A stretch of 64,000 nucleotides of DNA from Microbulbifer yueqingensis (GCF_900100355.1 NZ_FNFH01000002.1:248001-312000); one strand, 5' to 3'; positions 45,471-55,380 are shown, counted from the first letter of the stretch. A program made the numbers and translations. The notes: generated by a model from the sequence alone, not told the origin.

Positions 45471-46349
45471 ATGTTGCGCATTGGTTTGTTTTTGCTGACC
45501 AACCTGGCCGTGCTGGTACTGGCCGGGATCATCTTCAACCTGTTCGGTTTCGAGGGCATCCTCGCCGCCAACGGCGTCGACCTGAACCTGTCCGGACTGC
45601 TGACCCTGTGTGCGGTATTCGGTTTCGGCGGCGCCTTCGTATCGCTGTTGCTTTCGAAGACAATCGCTCGCATGACCACCCGCACCCAGGTGATCACCCA
45701 GCCGGGCACGGCGGATGAGCAGTGGCTGGTGGATACCGTGCGCGAACTGTCCCAGAAGGCCGGCATCGGCATGCCTGACGTGGGCATCTTCCCCATGCAG
45801 CAGGCGAACGCCTTCGCCACCGGCTGGAACCGCAACAGTGCGCTGGTGGCGGTGAGCGCAGGCCTGCTGCAGCGCTTCAACCGCGACGAGGCGCGCGCGG
45901 TGATTGGCCACGAGATCGGCCACGTCGCCAACGGCGACATGGTGACGCTGGCGCTGGTGCAGGGCGTCGTGAACACCTTCGTGATGTTCTTTGCGCGACT
46001 GGTGGGATTCTTTGTCGACCGGGTGATCCTGAAGAACGAGCAGGGCCTGGGGATCGGCTACTACGTGACCTCGATCATCATGGATATCCTGTTCGGCTTC
46101 CTCGCCATGATGGTGGTGGCCTGGTTCAGCCGCCGGCGCGAGTATCGCGCGGATGCCGCCGGAGCGGGGCTCACTAGCAGGGAATCCATGGCCGGCGCCC
46201 TCATGCGCATCAAGCAGGAGTCCGAGGCGGGCCGCGAACAGCCGCTGCCGAGCAACATGAAGGCCTTCGGGATCTACGGCAATATGGGCGCGCTGTTTGC
46301 CAGCCACCCACCTCTTGAGGATCGCATCCTCGCCCTGCAGAATCGATAA
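45471..46349 (+). CDS. htpX: Membrane zinc metalloprotease HtpX
   Basis: A 292-residue M48 protease of the inner membrane, active in membrane-protein quality control. Two N-terminal helices (about residues 5-25 and 38-58) are followed by the catalytic HEIGH, two more helices, and the third ligand in SRRREYRADAAGA. The start at 45471 has GGAGAAAGAG upstream. Confidence 0.96.
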   Translation: MLRIGLFLLTNLAVLVLAGIIFNLFGFEGILAANGVDLNLSGLLTLCAVFGFGGAFVSLLLSKTIARMTTRTQVITQPGTADEQWLVDTVRELSQKAGIGMPDVGIFPMQQANAFATGWNRNSALVAVSAGLLQRFNRDEARAVIGHEIGHVANGDMVTLALVQGVVNTFVMFFARLVGFFVDRVILKNEQGLGIGYYVTSIIMDILFGFLAMMVVAWFSRRREYRADAAGAGLTSRESMAGALMRIKQESEAGREQPLPSNMKAFGIYGNMGALFASHPPLEDRILALQNR

Positions 46350-46441
46350 CTCACAGGGCGGCGGCGAGCCGCCCTACCCTGACGGGCCGACCGCCACCTG
46401 GCGGCCGGCCACTGAACCAGCTCGAAACACGACCCCGGATC

Positions 46442-47497
46442 ATGAACAGACTGGCCGCCACCCTTTTCGCCATCCCCCTGTTGCTCCTGTCCACCCTCGC
46501 GGGCGCAGAATCACTCCTGCCAGACTTCTCCACCGACGACGAGAAAAACACCATGGAGGTGTTCAACTTCGCCAGTCCCTCGGTGGTGTACGTCACCAAT
46601 GAGACCCTCGTGCGCGATCGCTGGAGCCTGCGCATGCATTCGGTGCCCAAGGGCGCCGGCAGCGGTTTTATCTGGGACCGGCAGGGGCATGTCGTCACCA
46701 ATTTCCACGTAATCGAGGGGGCGCGCAAGGTCACCATCACCCTCCAGGACCGCAGCGAATGGCCCGCCGAGCTGGTGGGGTCCGCGCCCGAGAAGGACCT
46801 GGCGGTACTCAGGATCAACGCCCCGCAGGAGCTGCTGGTGCCGCTGGTACCCGGGACTTCGCGCGAGCTGTCGGTGGGCCGCAAGGTGCTCGCCATCGGC
46901 AACCCCTTTGGGCTGGACACCACCCTCACCACGGGCGTGGTCAGCGCACTGGGCCGGGAGATACACGCGGCCAATAACCGCACCATCCGCAACGTGATCC
47001 AGACTGACGCGGCGATCAATCCCGGCAATTCCGGCGGTCCGCTGCTGAATTCCCGTGGCGAGCTGATCGGGGTGAATACCGCCATCTACAGTCCCAGCGG
47101 CGCCAGCGTCGGCATCGGCTTCGCCATTCCCGTGGACACGGTCAAGAAGATAGTTCCGCAGCTGATCGCCCACGGTCGGCTGGTGCGCCCGGTGCTGGGC
47201 ATCGAGTCCGCCCCGGATCAGTGGGCGATCCGGCTGGGCGTCGAGGGGGTGGCGGTGCTGCGGACCGCACCCGGCATGCCTGCCGAGGAGGCCGGCCTGC
47301 GCGGGGTCTTCCGCACCGAGCGTGGCGGCTGGCAGCTGGGCGACGTGATCATCGCCGTGGATGACGATCCGGTGCGCAATTACGACGACCTGATGAACGC
47401 CCTCGAGAAACACCGGGCGGGCGACCAGGTGAGGCTGGAATTCCTGCGCGACGGGCAGGAGCAGCAGACTTACATTACACTGGCCGCGCCCGAGTGA
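46442..47497 (+). CDS. DegP/DegS-type trypsin-like serine protease with PDZ domain
   Basis: A 351-residue S1C protease. A signal peptide or anchor (MNRLAATLFAIPLLLLSTLAGA) leads into the protease domain with His in VTNFHVIEGA, Asp in EKDLAVLRI, and Ser in NPGNSGGPLL. One PDZ domain (about 255-345) follows. A single PDZ resembles DegS, but the cleavable-looking signal differs from its membrane anchor. It acts in the periplasm on misfolded or specific substrates. Confidence 0.9.
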   Translation: MNRLAATLFAIPLLLLSTLAGAESLLPDFSTDDEKNTMEVFNFASPSVVYVTNETLVRDRWSLRMHSVPKGAGSGFIWDRQGHVVTNFHVIEGARKVTITLQDRSEWPAELVGSAPEKDLAVLRINAPQELLVPLVPGTSRELSVGRKVLAIGNPFGLDTTLTTGVVSALGREIHAANNRTIRNVIQTDAAINPGNSGGPLLNSRGELIGVNTAIYSPSGASVGIGFAIPVDTVKKIVPQLIAHGRLVRPVLGIESAPDQWAIRLGVEGVAVLRTAPGMPAEEAGLRGVFRTERGGWQLGDVIIAVDDDPVRNYDDLMNALEKHRAGDQVRLEFLRDGQEQQTYITLAAPE

Positions 47498-47545
47498 GCG
47501 GGCAGCCAGAGCCGATTAACCACAGGAAAAAGTAACAGAGTTGTC

Positions 47546-47890
47546 GTGCAGAAATATTTTCTTTGCCGTTATGACGAGTTGAGCGAGGGGCAATCAAAAG
47601 GCTTCTCACTGGGGGACACTGCCGCGGGTACGGACAATGTCTTTGCCGTGATGAAAGACGGCGAGGTGTACGCCTACAAGAATACCTGCCCCCACCAGGG
47701 CATCAACCTGGACTGGCAGCCCGACCAGTTCCTCGATCCCGACGGTGCGCTGATCCAGTGCGCCTCCCACGGTGCCCTGTTCCTGATCGAGTCCGGCGAA
47801 TGCATCGCCGGCCCCTGTGCCGGGGAGGCCCTGACCCCGGTACCGGTCGAGCACAGCCCGGAGGGACTGTACGTGCTGCTGGCAGACTGA
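47546..47890 (+). CDS. Rieske [2Fe-2S] domain protein
   Basis: A 114-residue stand-alone Rieske protein. Ligands are visible as CPHQG and CASHG, the CxH...CxxH pair. It resembles the small ferredoxin subunits of nitrite reductase and dioxygenases, but has no such partner nearby. The start is a GTG at 47546. Lying next to sfsA is a common arrangement in Pseudomonas relatives. Confidence 0.88.
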   Translation: MQKYFLCRYDELSEGQSKGFSLGDTAAGTDNVFAVMKDGEVYAYKNTCPHQGINLDWQPDQFLDPDGALIQCASHGALFLIESGECIAGPCAGEALTPVPVEHSPEGLYVLLAD

Positions 47891-47941
47891 TCCGGATCCA
47901 GCTGCCGCAGACGGCTCCCCTCGCGGCGGCCGGACGTTAAC

Positions 47942-48649
47942 CTACCCCCGGTCGGAGAAGGGCACGGGCTCCACAAGCGCGATCTCCCCGGCATCCATGC
48001 GGGCGCGATAGGCTATCACTTCCACGCCGGCCCCCAATGCCGCATCCAGCGCACTGGCGTAGGCCGGGTCGATTTCCCGTGCCGGCCCAACCGTCTCTAT
48101 CCCCGAGTGCTGCACGCAGTAAAAAAGCACGGCGCGCACACCATCCTCGGCCAGCTTCTGCAGTTCCCGCAAATGTTTGGCGCCGCGAGTGCTGACCGCA
48201 TCGGGAAACAGGCCCCGGCCGCCCTCCGCGAGGGTGACGTTCTTTACCTCAACATAACAGTCGCCGGCATCGCCCCGGAGCAGCAGGTCGATGCGGCTGT
48301 TTTCCGCCCCGTAACGAACCTCGCGCCGCACCTCCCGGTAACCCTGCAACTCGGTAACGATACCCGTGGCGATCGCCTCCTCCACCAGGCTATTGGCGCG
48401 ACCGGTATTGACGCCAGCCAGTGCGCCTTCCGGTGTGGTGGTGATCTCCAGGCTGTGCCGGTACTTGCGCTTCGGGTTGCCGGAATCCGAATACCAGCAG
48501 GGGGAGTTTTCCAGCCAGCAGTTCTTCATGGAGCCCGTGTTCGGGCAGTGAACTGTCATGAAGTCGCCGGACTCTGTTTCGATATCGGCGAGAAAGCGCT
48601 TGTAGCGCCGCAGCAGGGTGCCGCGTTGCAGCGGAGGATTAAACTTCAC
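47942..48649 (-). CDS. sfsA: Sugar fermentation stimulation protein SfsA homologue
   Basis: A 235-residue SfsA-family protein. It begins MKFNPPLQRGTLLRRYKRFLADIE and has the motifs HCPNTGSMKNC and YVEVKNVTLAEGG, which resemble nuclease-fold residues. A DNA-binding or nuclease role is suggested for the family but not settled. A perfect inverted repeat (48675-48708) lies 26 bp upstream of its start. Confidence 0.93.
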   Translation of the reverse strand: MKFNPPLQRGTLLRRYKRFLADIETESGDFMTVHCPNTGSMKNCWLENSPCWYSDSGNPKRKYRHSLEITTTPEGALAGVNTGRANSLVEEAIATGIVTELQGYREVRREVRYGAENSRIDLLLRGDAGDCYVEVKNVTLAEGGRGLFPDAVSTRGAKHLRELQKLAEDGVRAVLFYCVQHSGIETVGPAREIDPAYASALDAALGAGVEVIAYRARMDAGEIALVEPVPFSDRG

Positions 48650-48674
48650 AGTAAGACCTTTGCGGACAAATCTG

Positions 48675-48708
48675 GCGCCACAAAATACCAGACAACATTT
48701 TGTGGCGC
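48675..48708. promoter_or_regulatory. Perfect 12-bp inverted repeat in sfsA-dksA intergenic region
   Basis: GCGCCACAAAAT (48675-48686) and ATTTTGTGGCGC (48697-48708) are exact reverse complements, separated by 10 bp. It lies just upstream of sfsA within a 327-bp divergent gap that must also hold the dksA promoter. It could be an operator dyad or an RNA stem in the sfsA leader. The rest of the gap shows nothing I can name. Confidence 0.6.
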
Positions 48709-48976
48709 GAACTGCAGAGATTTGGTAGTTTCCTCGCTCTCGGTCGCCCGGGGTATGGCGCCGGGAAAGGAATAGCCGGCCATAACGCTGACCGATGCAC
48801 CCGACCCCGGTGTGGTTGCAAAACCAACAGCGGGGTCAAAAAAGCATCAACCCAGTGAAAATCGGTCTAGGCTAGTGTCCAGCCTCACGCAAAATCCAGG
48901 CGCGGGTCGGGACATATTGAATTTGGTGGTACAGCCCTCATATCAGGGGGCCCGTATAGAAAGAGAGGCAACGACT

Positions 48977-49414
48977 ATGCCCAAAACTGCTGCGAGCACC
49001 GAATCTCTGCACGGCTTTGAGCCCTACAAGGAGAAGAAGGGCGAAGAGTACATGAATGAGAAGCAGCAGGAGCACTTCCGCAACTTGCTGCTGGCCTGGA
49101 AGGCCGAGCTGATGGCGGAAGTGGACCGCACCGTTTCCCATATGAAGGATGAAGCTGCCAATTTCCCGGACCCGGCGGACCGCGCCAGCCAGGAAGAGGA
49201 ATTCAGCCTGGAGCTGCGCACCCGCGACCGCGAGCGCAAGCTGATCAAGAAAATCGACGCCACCCTGGAACTGATCGACCAGGATGACTACGGCTTCTGT
49301 GAGGCCTGTGGCGTGGAAATCGGCATCCGCCGCCTCGAGGCCCGCCCCACTGCCACGCTCTGCGTCGACTGCAAGACCCTGGCAGAAATCAAGGAACGGC
49401 AGATCTCCGGCTGA
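48977..49414 (+). CDS. dksA: RNA polymerase-binding transcription factor DksA
   Basis: A 145-residue DksA, the ppGpp co-factor that enters the RNA polymerase secondary channel. A coiled coil carries the tip motif [12 protein letters not shown] with the paired Asp and Ala. The four-cysteine zinc finger follows as CEACG and CVDCK. The start at 48977 follows GAGAGGC; the frame stays open upstream but homologues begin here. First gene of the dksA-gluQ-cbrXAB-pcnB block. Confidence 0.97.
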   Translation: MPKTAASTESLHGFEPYKEKKGEEYMNEKQQEHFRNLLLAWKAELMAEVDRTVSHMKDEAANFPDPADRASQEEEFSLELRTRDRERKLIKKIDATLELIDQDDYGFCEACGVEIGIRRLEARPTATLCVDCKTLAEIKERQISG

Positions 49415-49514
49415 GCCCTGATCACTCAACCCGGCGGGCGATCCCCATGGTCGCCCGGCTCCCCCTGCAGGAGCCCCTGGCCGGGTCAGCCGGACCCATA
49501 CCGTTCTCCTCCCG

Positions 49515-50411
49515 ATGAATACCCCTGCACGCTATATCGGCCGCTTCGCGCCCTCACCTACGGGACCACTGCATTTCGGTTCCCTGGTATGCGCCGTTGG
49601 CAGTTACCTCGACGCTGTCGCCCATGGGGGCCAGTGGCTGGTGCGCATGGAGGACCTGGACCCCCCGCGCGAGGAACCCGGTGCTGCGGACCGCATCCTG
49701 AAATCCCTCGACGCACACGGCCTGCACTGGCACGGCACGGTGGCCTTCCAGAGTCATCGTCACCACCTCTATGACGCGCGCCTGGCCGAGCTGGCCGGCC
49801 GCGGACTCACATACGCCTGTCACTGCTCCCGAGCGGAGATTCGCCGCCGGGGCGGGCATGACGATACAGCCTGTCGCGCGCAGCGCGAGGAACAGGGTCC
49901 CTGCGCCGTGCGCCTGGAGTGCTCGGGGGGTGAGGAGTCTTTTGACGACCTGTGGTACGGGCAGCAATGCCAGGCTATCGGCGAGGACACGATCCTGCGC
50001 CGCCGCGACGGACTCTACGCCTACCAGCTGGCTGTCGTGGTCGATGATATCGACCAGGGCATCAGCCATATCGTGCGCGGGGCCGACCTGCTGGAAACCA
50101 CTGGCGCCCAGCAGCGGCTGTTCCGGATCCTGGGCGCCGCACCGCCACAATTCGGCCACCTGCCGCTGGTCATGAACCCCGGTGGACAGAAGCTCAGCAA
50201 GCAGAATCGCGCACCGGCGCTGGACGACCGCCAGGCGCCGGCCAACCTGGTAACGGCATTACAGTTCCTCGGCTTCCGCGTGCCCGCCGGCCTGGAGGCC
50301 GAGCCCCCGGCAGGGATCCTCAGCTGGGCCACGGCGCGCTGGCAGCGCCGGCAGGTGGATCGCCGCAACCGCCCGCTGGACCGGATTGCACAGGCGGATC
50401 AGGGCAATTAA
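49515..50411 (+). CDS. gluQ: Glutamyl-Q tRNA(Asp) synthetase
   Basis: A 298-residue paralogue of glutamyl-tRNA synthetase without the anticodon-binding domain. It glutamylates queuosine in tRNA(Asp). It begins with the adenylate-binding GRFAPSPTGPLHFGS, and its KMSKS-like loop reads KLSKQN. A zinc-binding CHC...C pattern lies in ACHCSRAEIRRRGG with later cysteines. The dksA-gluQ pair is widespread. Confidence 0.95.
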   Translation: MNTPARYIGRFAPSPTGPLHFGSLVCAVGSYLDAVAHGGQWLVRMEDLDPPREEPGAADRILKSLDAHGLHWHGTVAFQSHRHHLYDARLAELAGRGLTYACHCSRAEIRRRGGHDDTACRAQREEQGPCAVRLECSGGEESFDDLWYGQQCQAIGEDTILRRRDGLYAYQLAVVVDDIDQGISHIVRGADLLETTGAQQRLFRILGAAPPQFGHLPLVMNPGGQKLSKQNRAPALDDRQAPANLVTALQFLGFRVPAGLEAEPPAGILSWATARWQRRQVDRRNRPLDRIAQADQGN

Positions 50412-50459
50412 CATTTTCCCGCCAGATTCCACCGTCAGCCCGCTGTCCCGGACCCAACT

Positions 50460-50636
50460 ATGAGTAATCGCACGCTGCTAATCCTGCTGGTCCTGGTGGG
50501 CTATGTGTTCTCCCCCACCATTTTCACCTGGATGATCAACCCGTCCGGGGCCTGGTACCGTCCCTTTATCCTCTGGTTCGTACTGATCCTGCTGGCGCTC
50601 TTCATCCAGCTCAGGCGCGGCTCCAATGACATTTGA
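50460..50636 (+). CDS. cbrX: CbrX-like small membrane protein, coupled to cbrA
   Basis: A 58-residue protein, MSNRTLLILLVLVGYVFSPT at the start and ending LRRGSNDI. Two membrane helices (about residues 4-25 and 35-50) flank a short loop with NPSGAWYRP. Its last 11 bp overlap the first codons of cbrA, so translation is probably coupled. In Pseudomonas a small ORF in the same place, cbrX, couples translation to cbrA; this is recalled, not searched. No recognisable ribosome-binding site is seen at 50460. Confidence 0.75.
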   Translation: MSNRTLLILLVLVGYVFSPTIFTWMINPSGAWYRPFILWFVLILLALFIQLRRGSNDI

Positions 50637-53586
50637 GATCTTGCACATTGCCCTGATCGGCGTCGCTTATATCGCCGCCCTGTTCTTCGTGGCTTTCGCC
50701 ACGTCCAAGGGCTGGCTGCCTTCGCGCTGGGTGCGCCGGCCACTGTTCTATGTGCTGTCGCTGGGTGTCTCGCTGAGCGCCTGGACCTTTTACGGCGTAG
50801 TCGATCTGGCGTGGCAACACGGCTACGGGGTGCTGGCCTACTACCTGGGCACTGGCGCGATGTTCCTGTTCGCGCCGGTGGCACTGGAACCCCTGGCCCG
50901 GCTGGCCCAGCGCTACCAGCTCACATCGCCGGCGGACCTGCTGGTGTTCAGGTACCACAGCCGCGGCGCCGGGACCCTTGCCACCCTCTTTATGTTACTG
51001 GGCCTCTTGCCGCTGATCGCCCTGCAGATCCAGGCTGTGGCCGAGACGCTCGCCCTGCTGTCGCGGGATAGTGTCGCAGCGCTGGCATTGCCGAACGCGG
51101 GCCTCAGTGCGAAGAACCTGATCGCTTTTTTCTACTGCGTACTACTGGCGGTATTCACAGCACTCTACGGCGCAAACCGCGAAAGGCGCACAGGCCTCGT
51201 GGCCGCGATGGCGCTGGAATCTACCGTCAAGCTGTTGGCCCTGCTGGCCGTGGGTTTTTACGCGGTGTACGGAGTCTTCGGCGGCATGGGCGGACTCAAC
51301 CAGTGGCTGGCAGAAAACAGCGACATGCAGCAGCTGTTGTACAGCCCCATCGAGCAGGGCTCCTCGCATACCCTCCTGCTGGTGTTTATCGCCACCGCAG
51401 TGGCCATGCCCCATATCTTCTACCTGAGCATTGCCGAGCGCTCTGCCGAAAAAACCCTGCGTATCGCCAGCTGGGGCTTCCCCCTGTTCCTGCTGCTGAT
51501 GGCGCTGCCCATCTTCCCGATCATGTGGGCGGGATTTGCACTGGACGTCACCGAGCCGGTGCAGTATTTCGCCCTGGCCGTGCCCCGCGCCAGCGGTTCT
51601 GCGCTCTTGACCGTGGCCGCCTTCGTCGGCGGCCTGTCCGCGGCCACCGGCGCGCTGATCATGATTATCCTCGCACTGTCCACCATGGTGATGAATCACT
51701 GGCTGCTGCCGGGCACACGCTGGCACTCTGAAGACAATATGTATCGCCAGCTGGTGTGGCTGCGCCGGGCCCTGGTCGCGGCGCTGTTCCTGGCCGGGTT
51801 TGCCTTCTACCTGCTGCTGAACAACCGGCTGTCACTCTCCGACCTGGCGCTGATGGCGTTTATCGCCTCACTACAGTTCCTGCCGGGTATCTTTGCCGTA
51901 CTCCACTGGCCCCGCGGCAACCGGCGCGGGTTCATCGCCGGGATGGTCGCGGGCATGCTGGTGTGGGGCTGCGGGCTGCTGCTGCCGTCGGTATTCGGTA
52001 TCAGCGGCTTCACCCTGCCGGGCACCGAGATGCAGTTACCGCTGGGCATGACCATCTGGACCCAGGTCACGACGCTCTCGCTCGGGGTCAATGTGCTGCT
52101 GTTCGTGGGCCTCTCCCTGCTGACACCGGCCAGTAACATGGAGCAGTACGCGGCCGACCTGTGCAGCGACGACACCCTGAGCCAGGCCCTGCGGCTGGAA
52201 CTCGACGTGCAGTCCGCCGCGGATTTCCGCCTGCGCCTGGCCGAGAGCCTGGGTGGTGCCACAGCCAACCACGAGGTCAACAAGGCCCTGCGCCAACTGC
52301 GGCTGCCAGACGACGAGCGTCGCCCCTACGCCCTGCGCCAGCTGCGCAACCGGCTCGAGGCCAACCTCTCGGGCCTGCTGGGGCGGGTCCTGGCAGGCCA
52401 GATCATCGACCGCCACTTCCCGTTCAAGAACAGCGACCAGCCCGCCAACAAGGACATTCACCTGATCGAGTCGCGGCTGGGCCGCTACAAGAACCAGCTG
52501 ACAGGCCTGGCGGCAGAACTCAACAACCTGCGCCTCTACCACCGGCAGATGCTGGAGGAGCTGCCGCTGGCGGCCTGCTCACTGGGACGCGACGGCGAAA
52601 TACTGTTGTGGAATTACGCCATGCAGGACGTCACCGGCATCTCGGCCGGCGAGGTGCTGGGCGCCAAGCTGGACTACCTGCCAGAGCCCTGGCACAGCCT
52701 GCTCGCCGAATTCGCCGACTCGGACGAGGGCAGTCGCCTGAAGCAACAGGTCACCATCGACGGCGACAACCACTGGCTGAACCTGCACAAGACACGGCTG
52801 CAGAGCAGCGGCACTCCACTCAGCCCGCGGGACCGGGGCGACGGCCAGATGCTGCTGGTGGAGGACATCACCGAGACCCAGGTGCTGGAGCAGGAGCTGA
52901 TCCACAGCGAGCGGCTGGCTTCCGTGGGCCGGCTCGCCGCCGGCGTCGCCCATGAGGTGGGCAACCCCGTCACCGGCATCGCGTGCCTGGCGCAGAACCT
53001 GCACTTCGAGTCGGAAAGCAAGGACGTGCATGAGACTGCCGACCAGATACTCAGCCAGACCCAGCGCATCAGCCGTATCGTGCAGTCCCTGGTCAACTTT
53101 TCCCACAGCGGCACGCAGGAGAGCGAGCGTGCGCCGGTGGACCTCTATGCCTGCGTGCAGGAGGCAGTGCAACTGCTGTCACTGCAGCGCGACAAGACCC
53201 AGGTCAGCTTCACCAACGCCGTGCCGCAGGACCTGATCGTTCCCGGCGACAACCAGCGCCTGATCCAGGTGTTCATCAACCTGCTCAGTAACGCCCGCGA
53301 TGCCAGTCCCGACGGTGGCAATGTGCGTATCGATGGCCACCTGGAGGCCGGCTACGCCTGTGTGGCGGTGACCGACGAGGGTCCGGGGATCTCGCCGCGG
53401 AACCGCGAGCGGATCCTGGAGCCCTTCTTCACCACCAAGGAGCCCGGCGAGGGTACCGGGCTGGGACTGGCGATGGTCTACAGCATCGTCGAGGAGCACG
53501 AGGGCCAGCTGGAGCTGGTGAGCCCCGCTGACCCGGTAGCCGGGCGCGGAGCAAAGTTCATCGTGCAGCTGCCGCTGGCAAGATAA
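50626..53586 (+). CDS. cbrA: Sensor histidine kinase CbrA with SLC5 transporter domain
   Basis: A 986-residue kinase, close to the usual CbrA length. Residues 1-500 form an SLC5 symporter domain of about 13 helices; about 505-600 is a STAC-like linker; 635-755 is a PAS domain. The kinase core has the phospho-acceptor His776 in [12 protein letters not shown]889 in the N box, and DEGPGI at 917-922. There is no C-terminal receiver, unlike CrbS. CbrA responds to carbon/nitrogen balance and passes phosphate to CbrB; in Pseudomonas its transporter domain takes up histidine. The position between gluQ and cbrB is the same as in Pseudomonas. Confidence 0.95.
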   Translation: MTFEILHIALIGVAYIAALFFVAFATSKGWLPSRWVRRPLFYVLSLGVSLSAWTFYGVVDLAWQHGYGVLAYYLGTGAMFLFAPVALEPLARLAQRYQLTSPADLLVFRYHSRGAGTLATLFMLLGLLPLIALQIQAVAETLALLSRDSVAALALPNAGLSAKNLIAFFYCVLLAVFTALYGANRERRTGLVAAMALESTVKLLALLAVGFYAVYGVFGGMGGLNQWLAENSDMQQLLYSPIEQGSSHTLLLVFIATAVAMPHIFYLSIAERSAEKTLRIASWGFPLFLLLMALPIFPIMWAGFALDVTEPVQYFALAVPRASGSALLTVAAFVGGLSAATGALIMIILALSTMVMNHWLLPGTRWHSEDNMYRQLVWLRRALVAALFLAGFAFYLLLNNRLSLSDLALMAFIASLQFLPGIFAVLHWPRGNRRGFIAGMVAGMLVWGCGLLLPSVFGISGFTLPGTEMQLPLGMTIWTQVTTLSLGVNVLLFVGLSLLTPASNMEQYAADLCSDDTLSQALRLELDVQSAADFRLRLAESLGGATANHEVNKALRQLRLPDDERRPYALRQLRNRLEANLSGLLGRVLAGQIIDRHFPFKNSDQPANKDIHLIESRLGRYKNQLTGLAAELNNLRLYHRQMLEELPLAACSLGRDGEILLWNYAMQDVTGISAGEVLGAKLDYLPEPWHSLLAEFADSDEGSRLKQQVTIDGDNHWLNLHKTRLQSSGTPLSPRDRGDGQMLLVEDITETQVLEQELIHSERLASVGRLAAGVAHEVGNPVTGIACLAQNLHFESESKDVHETADQILSQTQRISRIVQSLVNFSHSGTQESERAPVDLYACVQEAVQLLSLQRDKTQVSFTNAVPQDLIVPGDNQRLIQVFINLLSNARDASPDGGNVRIDGHLEAGYACVAVTDEGPGISPRNRERILEPFFTTKEPGEGTGLGLAMVYSIVEEHEGQLELVSPADPVAGRGAKFIVQLPLAR

Positions 53587-53698
53587 ATGTCGCCCGCGCC
53601 CGCATCTGGGCAAAATTCGTGCAAACTTGGCCAGCTCACCCCGATTGAGTTGCATCGAAACGCCTGGCGAGTAAAACTAGGCCCCCTCTGAGTGTTTT

Positions 53699-53713
53699 GT
53701 AACCAGGCGTAAC
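53699..53713 (+). promoter_or_regulatory. Two GTAAC half-sites just before cbrB
   Basis: GTAAC occurs at 53699-53703 and 53709-53713, ten base pairs apart and directly before the cbrB ATG (53716). GTAAC is also the half-site of the repeat upstream of the crcZ-like gene. Autoregulation by CbrB is a possibility, based on this resemblance alone. Confidence 0.3.
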
Positions 53714-53715
53714 AC

Positions 53716-55104
53716 ATGAGCCACATCCTGATCGTAGAAGATGAAGCCATCATTCGTACTGCGCTGCGCAAGCTGCTGGAGCGGCACAAGTACCGGGTGA
53801 GCGAGGCTGGCTCCGTGCGCGAGGCAACCGGAAAGTACCGCCTCAGCGATGTCGACCTGATTATTTCCGACCTCCGCCTGCCGGGCGCCCCCGGCACCGA
53901 CTTGCTGAAGGTCGCCGGCGATGTCCCTGTGCTGATCATGACCAGCTACGCCAGCCTGCGCTCTGCGGTGGATTCCATGCGCATGGGCGCCGCCGACTAT
54001 ATCGCCAAGCCGTTCGATCACGATGAGATGATCGCCACCGTGCGCCGCGTGATCGGCAAGGCCGAGCAGAACCGTGCCGCCAACAAGGCCGGTCCGGCTG
54101 CCAGCCGCACCATTGCCGGCATGATCGGCAGCAGCCCGGTCATGCGCGAACTCTATGCCCGCATCCACAAGGTGGCGCCCACAGACGCGACGGTTCTGGT
54201 GCACGGCGAGACAGGCACCGGCAAGGAGCTGGTGGCGCGTGCCATCCACGAAGAGAGCCGCCGGGCGGGCAAGCCCCTGATCTCCGTGAACTGTGCAGCA
54301 ATCCCGGACACACTGATAGAAGCGGAACTTTTTGGTCACGAAAAGGGAGCCTTTACCGGTGCCCAGACGGCCCGGGAGGGCCTGGTGGCCGCCGCTGACG
54401 GCGGCACCCTGTTCCTCGATGAGATCGGTGAACTGCCCCTGGAAGCACAGGCGCGGCTGCTGCGGGTGCTGCAGGAAGGGGAGGTTCGACCGATCGGTGC
54501 GATCGAGTCACGCAAGGTTGATGTCCGGCTGGTGGCGGCGACCCACCGCAACCTGCGCCAGCTGGCCAGCGAACGCAAGTTCCGCGAGGACCTCTACTAC
54601 CGGATTAACGTGGTGCAGATGACACTGGCTCCCCTTCGGGAACGGGGCAAGGATGTACTCGCGATCGCGGAGCACCTGCTCGAGAAGTTCTGCGCCAAGG
54701 TGGGGCGACCCATCTTGAAACTGTCACCCGAGGCTATACAGGCGGTAACAACCTATACCTGGCCCGGTAACGTGCGCGAACTGGAGAATGCGATCCAGCG
54801 GGCAGTGATCCTCACCGAGGACAACTGCAGCGAAATCGACCACAAGACGCTGGATATCGACCTCGACCTGGTACCGGTAGATGAAGCCGACCCCGAGCGC
54901 AGGCCCCGCAGCCTGCACTCAGACCCGCGCGAGGACCTGTCCCTGGAAGACTACTTCGCCCGCTTCGTGCTCGAGCACCAGGACACCATGAGCGAGACCG
55001 AGCTGGCCAAGAAGCTTGGTGTCAGTCGCAAGTGCCTGTGGGAGCGCCGCCAGAAGCTCGGTATTCCCCGCAAGAAGTCCCGCCGCACTGCTGCCGAAGC
55101 CTGA
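53716..55104 (+). CDS. cbrB: Sigma-54-dependent response regulator CbrB
   Basis: A 462-residue NtrC-family activator. The receiver domain has phospho-acceptor Asp52 (IISDLRLPG) and the conserved Lys98. The AAA+ domain (about 130-365) has Walker A GETGTGKE (164-171), the sigma-54-contact loop GAFTGA (211-216) and Walker [12 protein letters not shown] Fis-type helix-turn-helix ends the protein ([23 protein letters not shown]). CbrB drives crcZ and catabolic genes in Pseudomonas. It follows cbrA by 129 bp. Confidence 0.96.
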   Translation: MSHILIVEDEAIIRTALRKLLERHKYRVSEAGSVREATGKYRLSDVDLIISDLRLPGAPGTDLLKVAGDVPVLIMTSYASLRSAVDSMRMGAADYIAKPFDHDEMIATVRRVIGKAEQNRAANKAGPAASRTIAGMIGSSPVMRELYARIHKVAPTDATVLVHGETGTGKELVARAIHEESRRAGKPLISVNCAAIPDTLIEAELFGHEKGAFTGAQTAREGLVAAADGGTLFLDEIGELPLEAQARLLRVLQEGEVRPIGAIESRKVDVRLVAATHRNLRQLASERKFREDLYYRINVVQMTLAPLRERGKDVLAIAEHLLEKFCAKVGRPILKLSPEAIQAVTTYTWPGNVRELENAIQRAVILTEDNCSEIDHKTLDIDLDLVPVDEADPERRPRSLHSDPREDLSLEDYFARFVLEHQDTMSETELAKKLGVSRKCLWERRQKLGIPRKKSRRTAAEA

Positions 55105-55230
55105 TCCCACGCCCCGGCCGCCTCCCGCGGCCCGGTCATTCCCACACCCCACCAAGTCGGGCAGCGCCCGGGCGGCCCACCGCCAGGCGATCAATATCTG
55201 CGCGAAAAGTTCCCGGCCCTGCACTGAAAG

Positions 55231-55278
55231 TGTTACCCGGGTCTCACCGTCCGTAACAACTGCCGCGACTTCCGTAAC
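55231..55278 (+). promoter_or_regulatory. Candidate CbrB upstream activating site
   Basis: TGTTAC (55231-55236) and GTAACA (55253-55258) form a perfect inverted repeat with a 16-bp spacer. A further GTAAC lies at 55274-55278, so successive half-sites start 21 bp apart (GTTAC 55232, GTAAC 55253, GTAAC 55274). Another GTAAC is at 55322-55326. They lie 60-150 bp before the sigma-54 promoter, the right distance for an enhancer. TGTTAC/GTAACA halves are, as I recall, those reported for CbrB in Pseudomonas. Confidence 0.65.
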
Positions 55279-55354
55279 GTCCATCGCGCTTCTTGTGGCG
55301 TCACAGAGAACATCAAAAATCGTAACCCATTGTTTTATAAGGCTTTTCAAAAGT

Positions 55355-55370
55355 TGGCACGCTAAATGCT
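55355..55370 (+). promoter_or_regulatory. Sigma-54 promoter of the crcZ-like RNA
   Basis: TGGCACG-CTAA-ATGCT matches the sigma-54 consensus TGGCACG-N4-TTGCW with one mismatch. The invariant GG (55356-55357) and GC (55368-55369) are exactly 10 bp apart. Transcription would begin at about 55381. Confidence 0.85.
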
Positions 55371-55380
55371 TTCCCTCTAG

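Noticed and set aside
46356-46374. Hairpin GGGCGGC / GCCGCCC after htpX as a terminator or REP element
   Set aside because: No T run follows and no second copy was found in the window.
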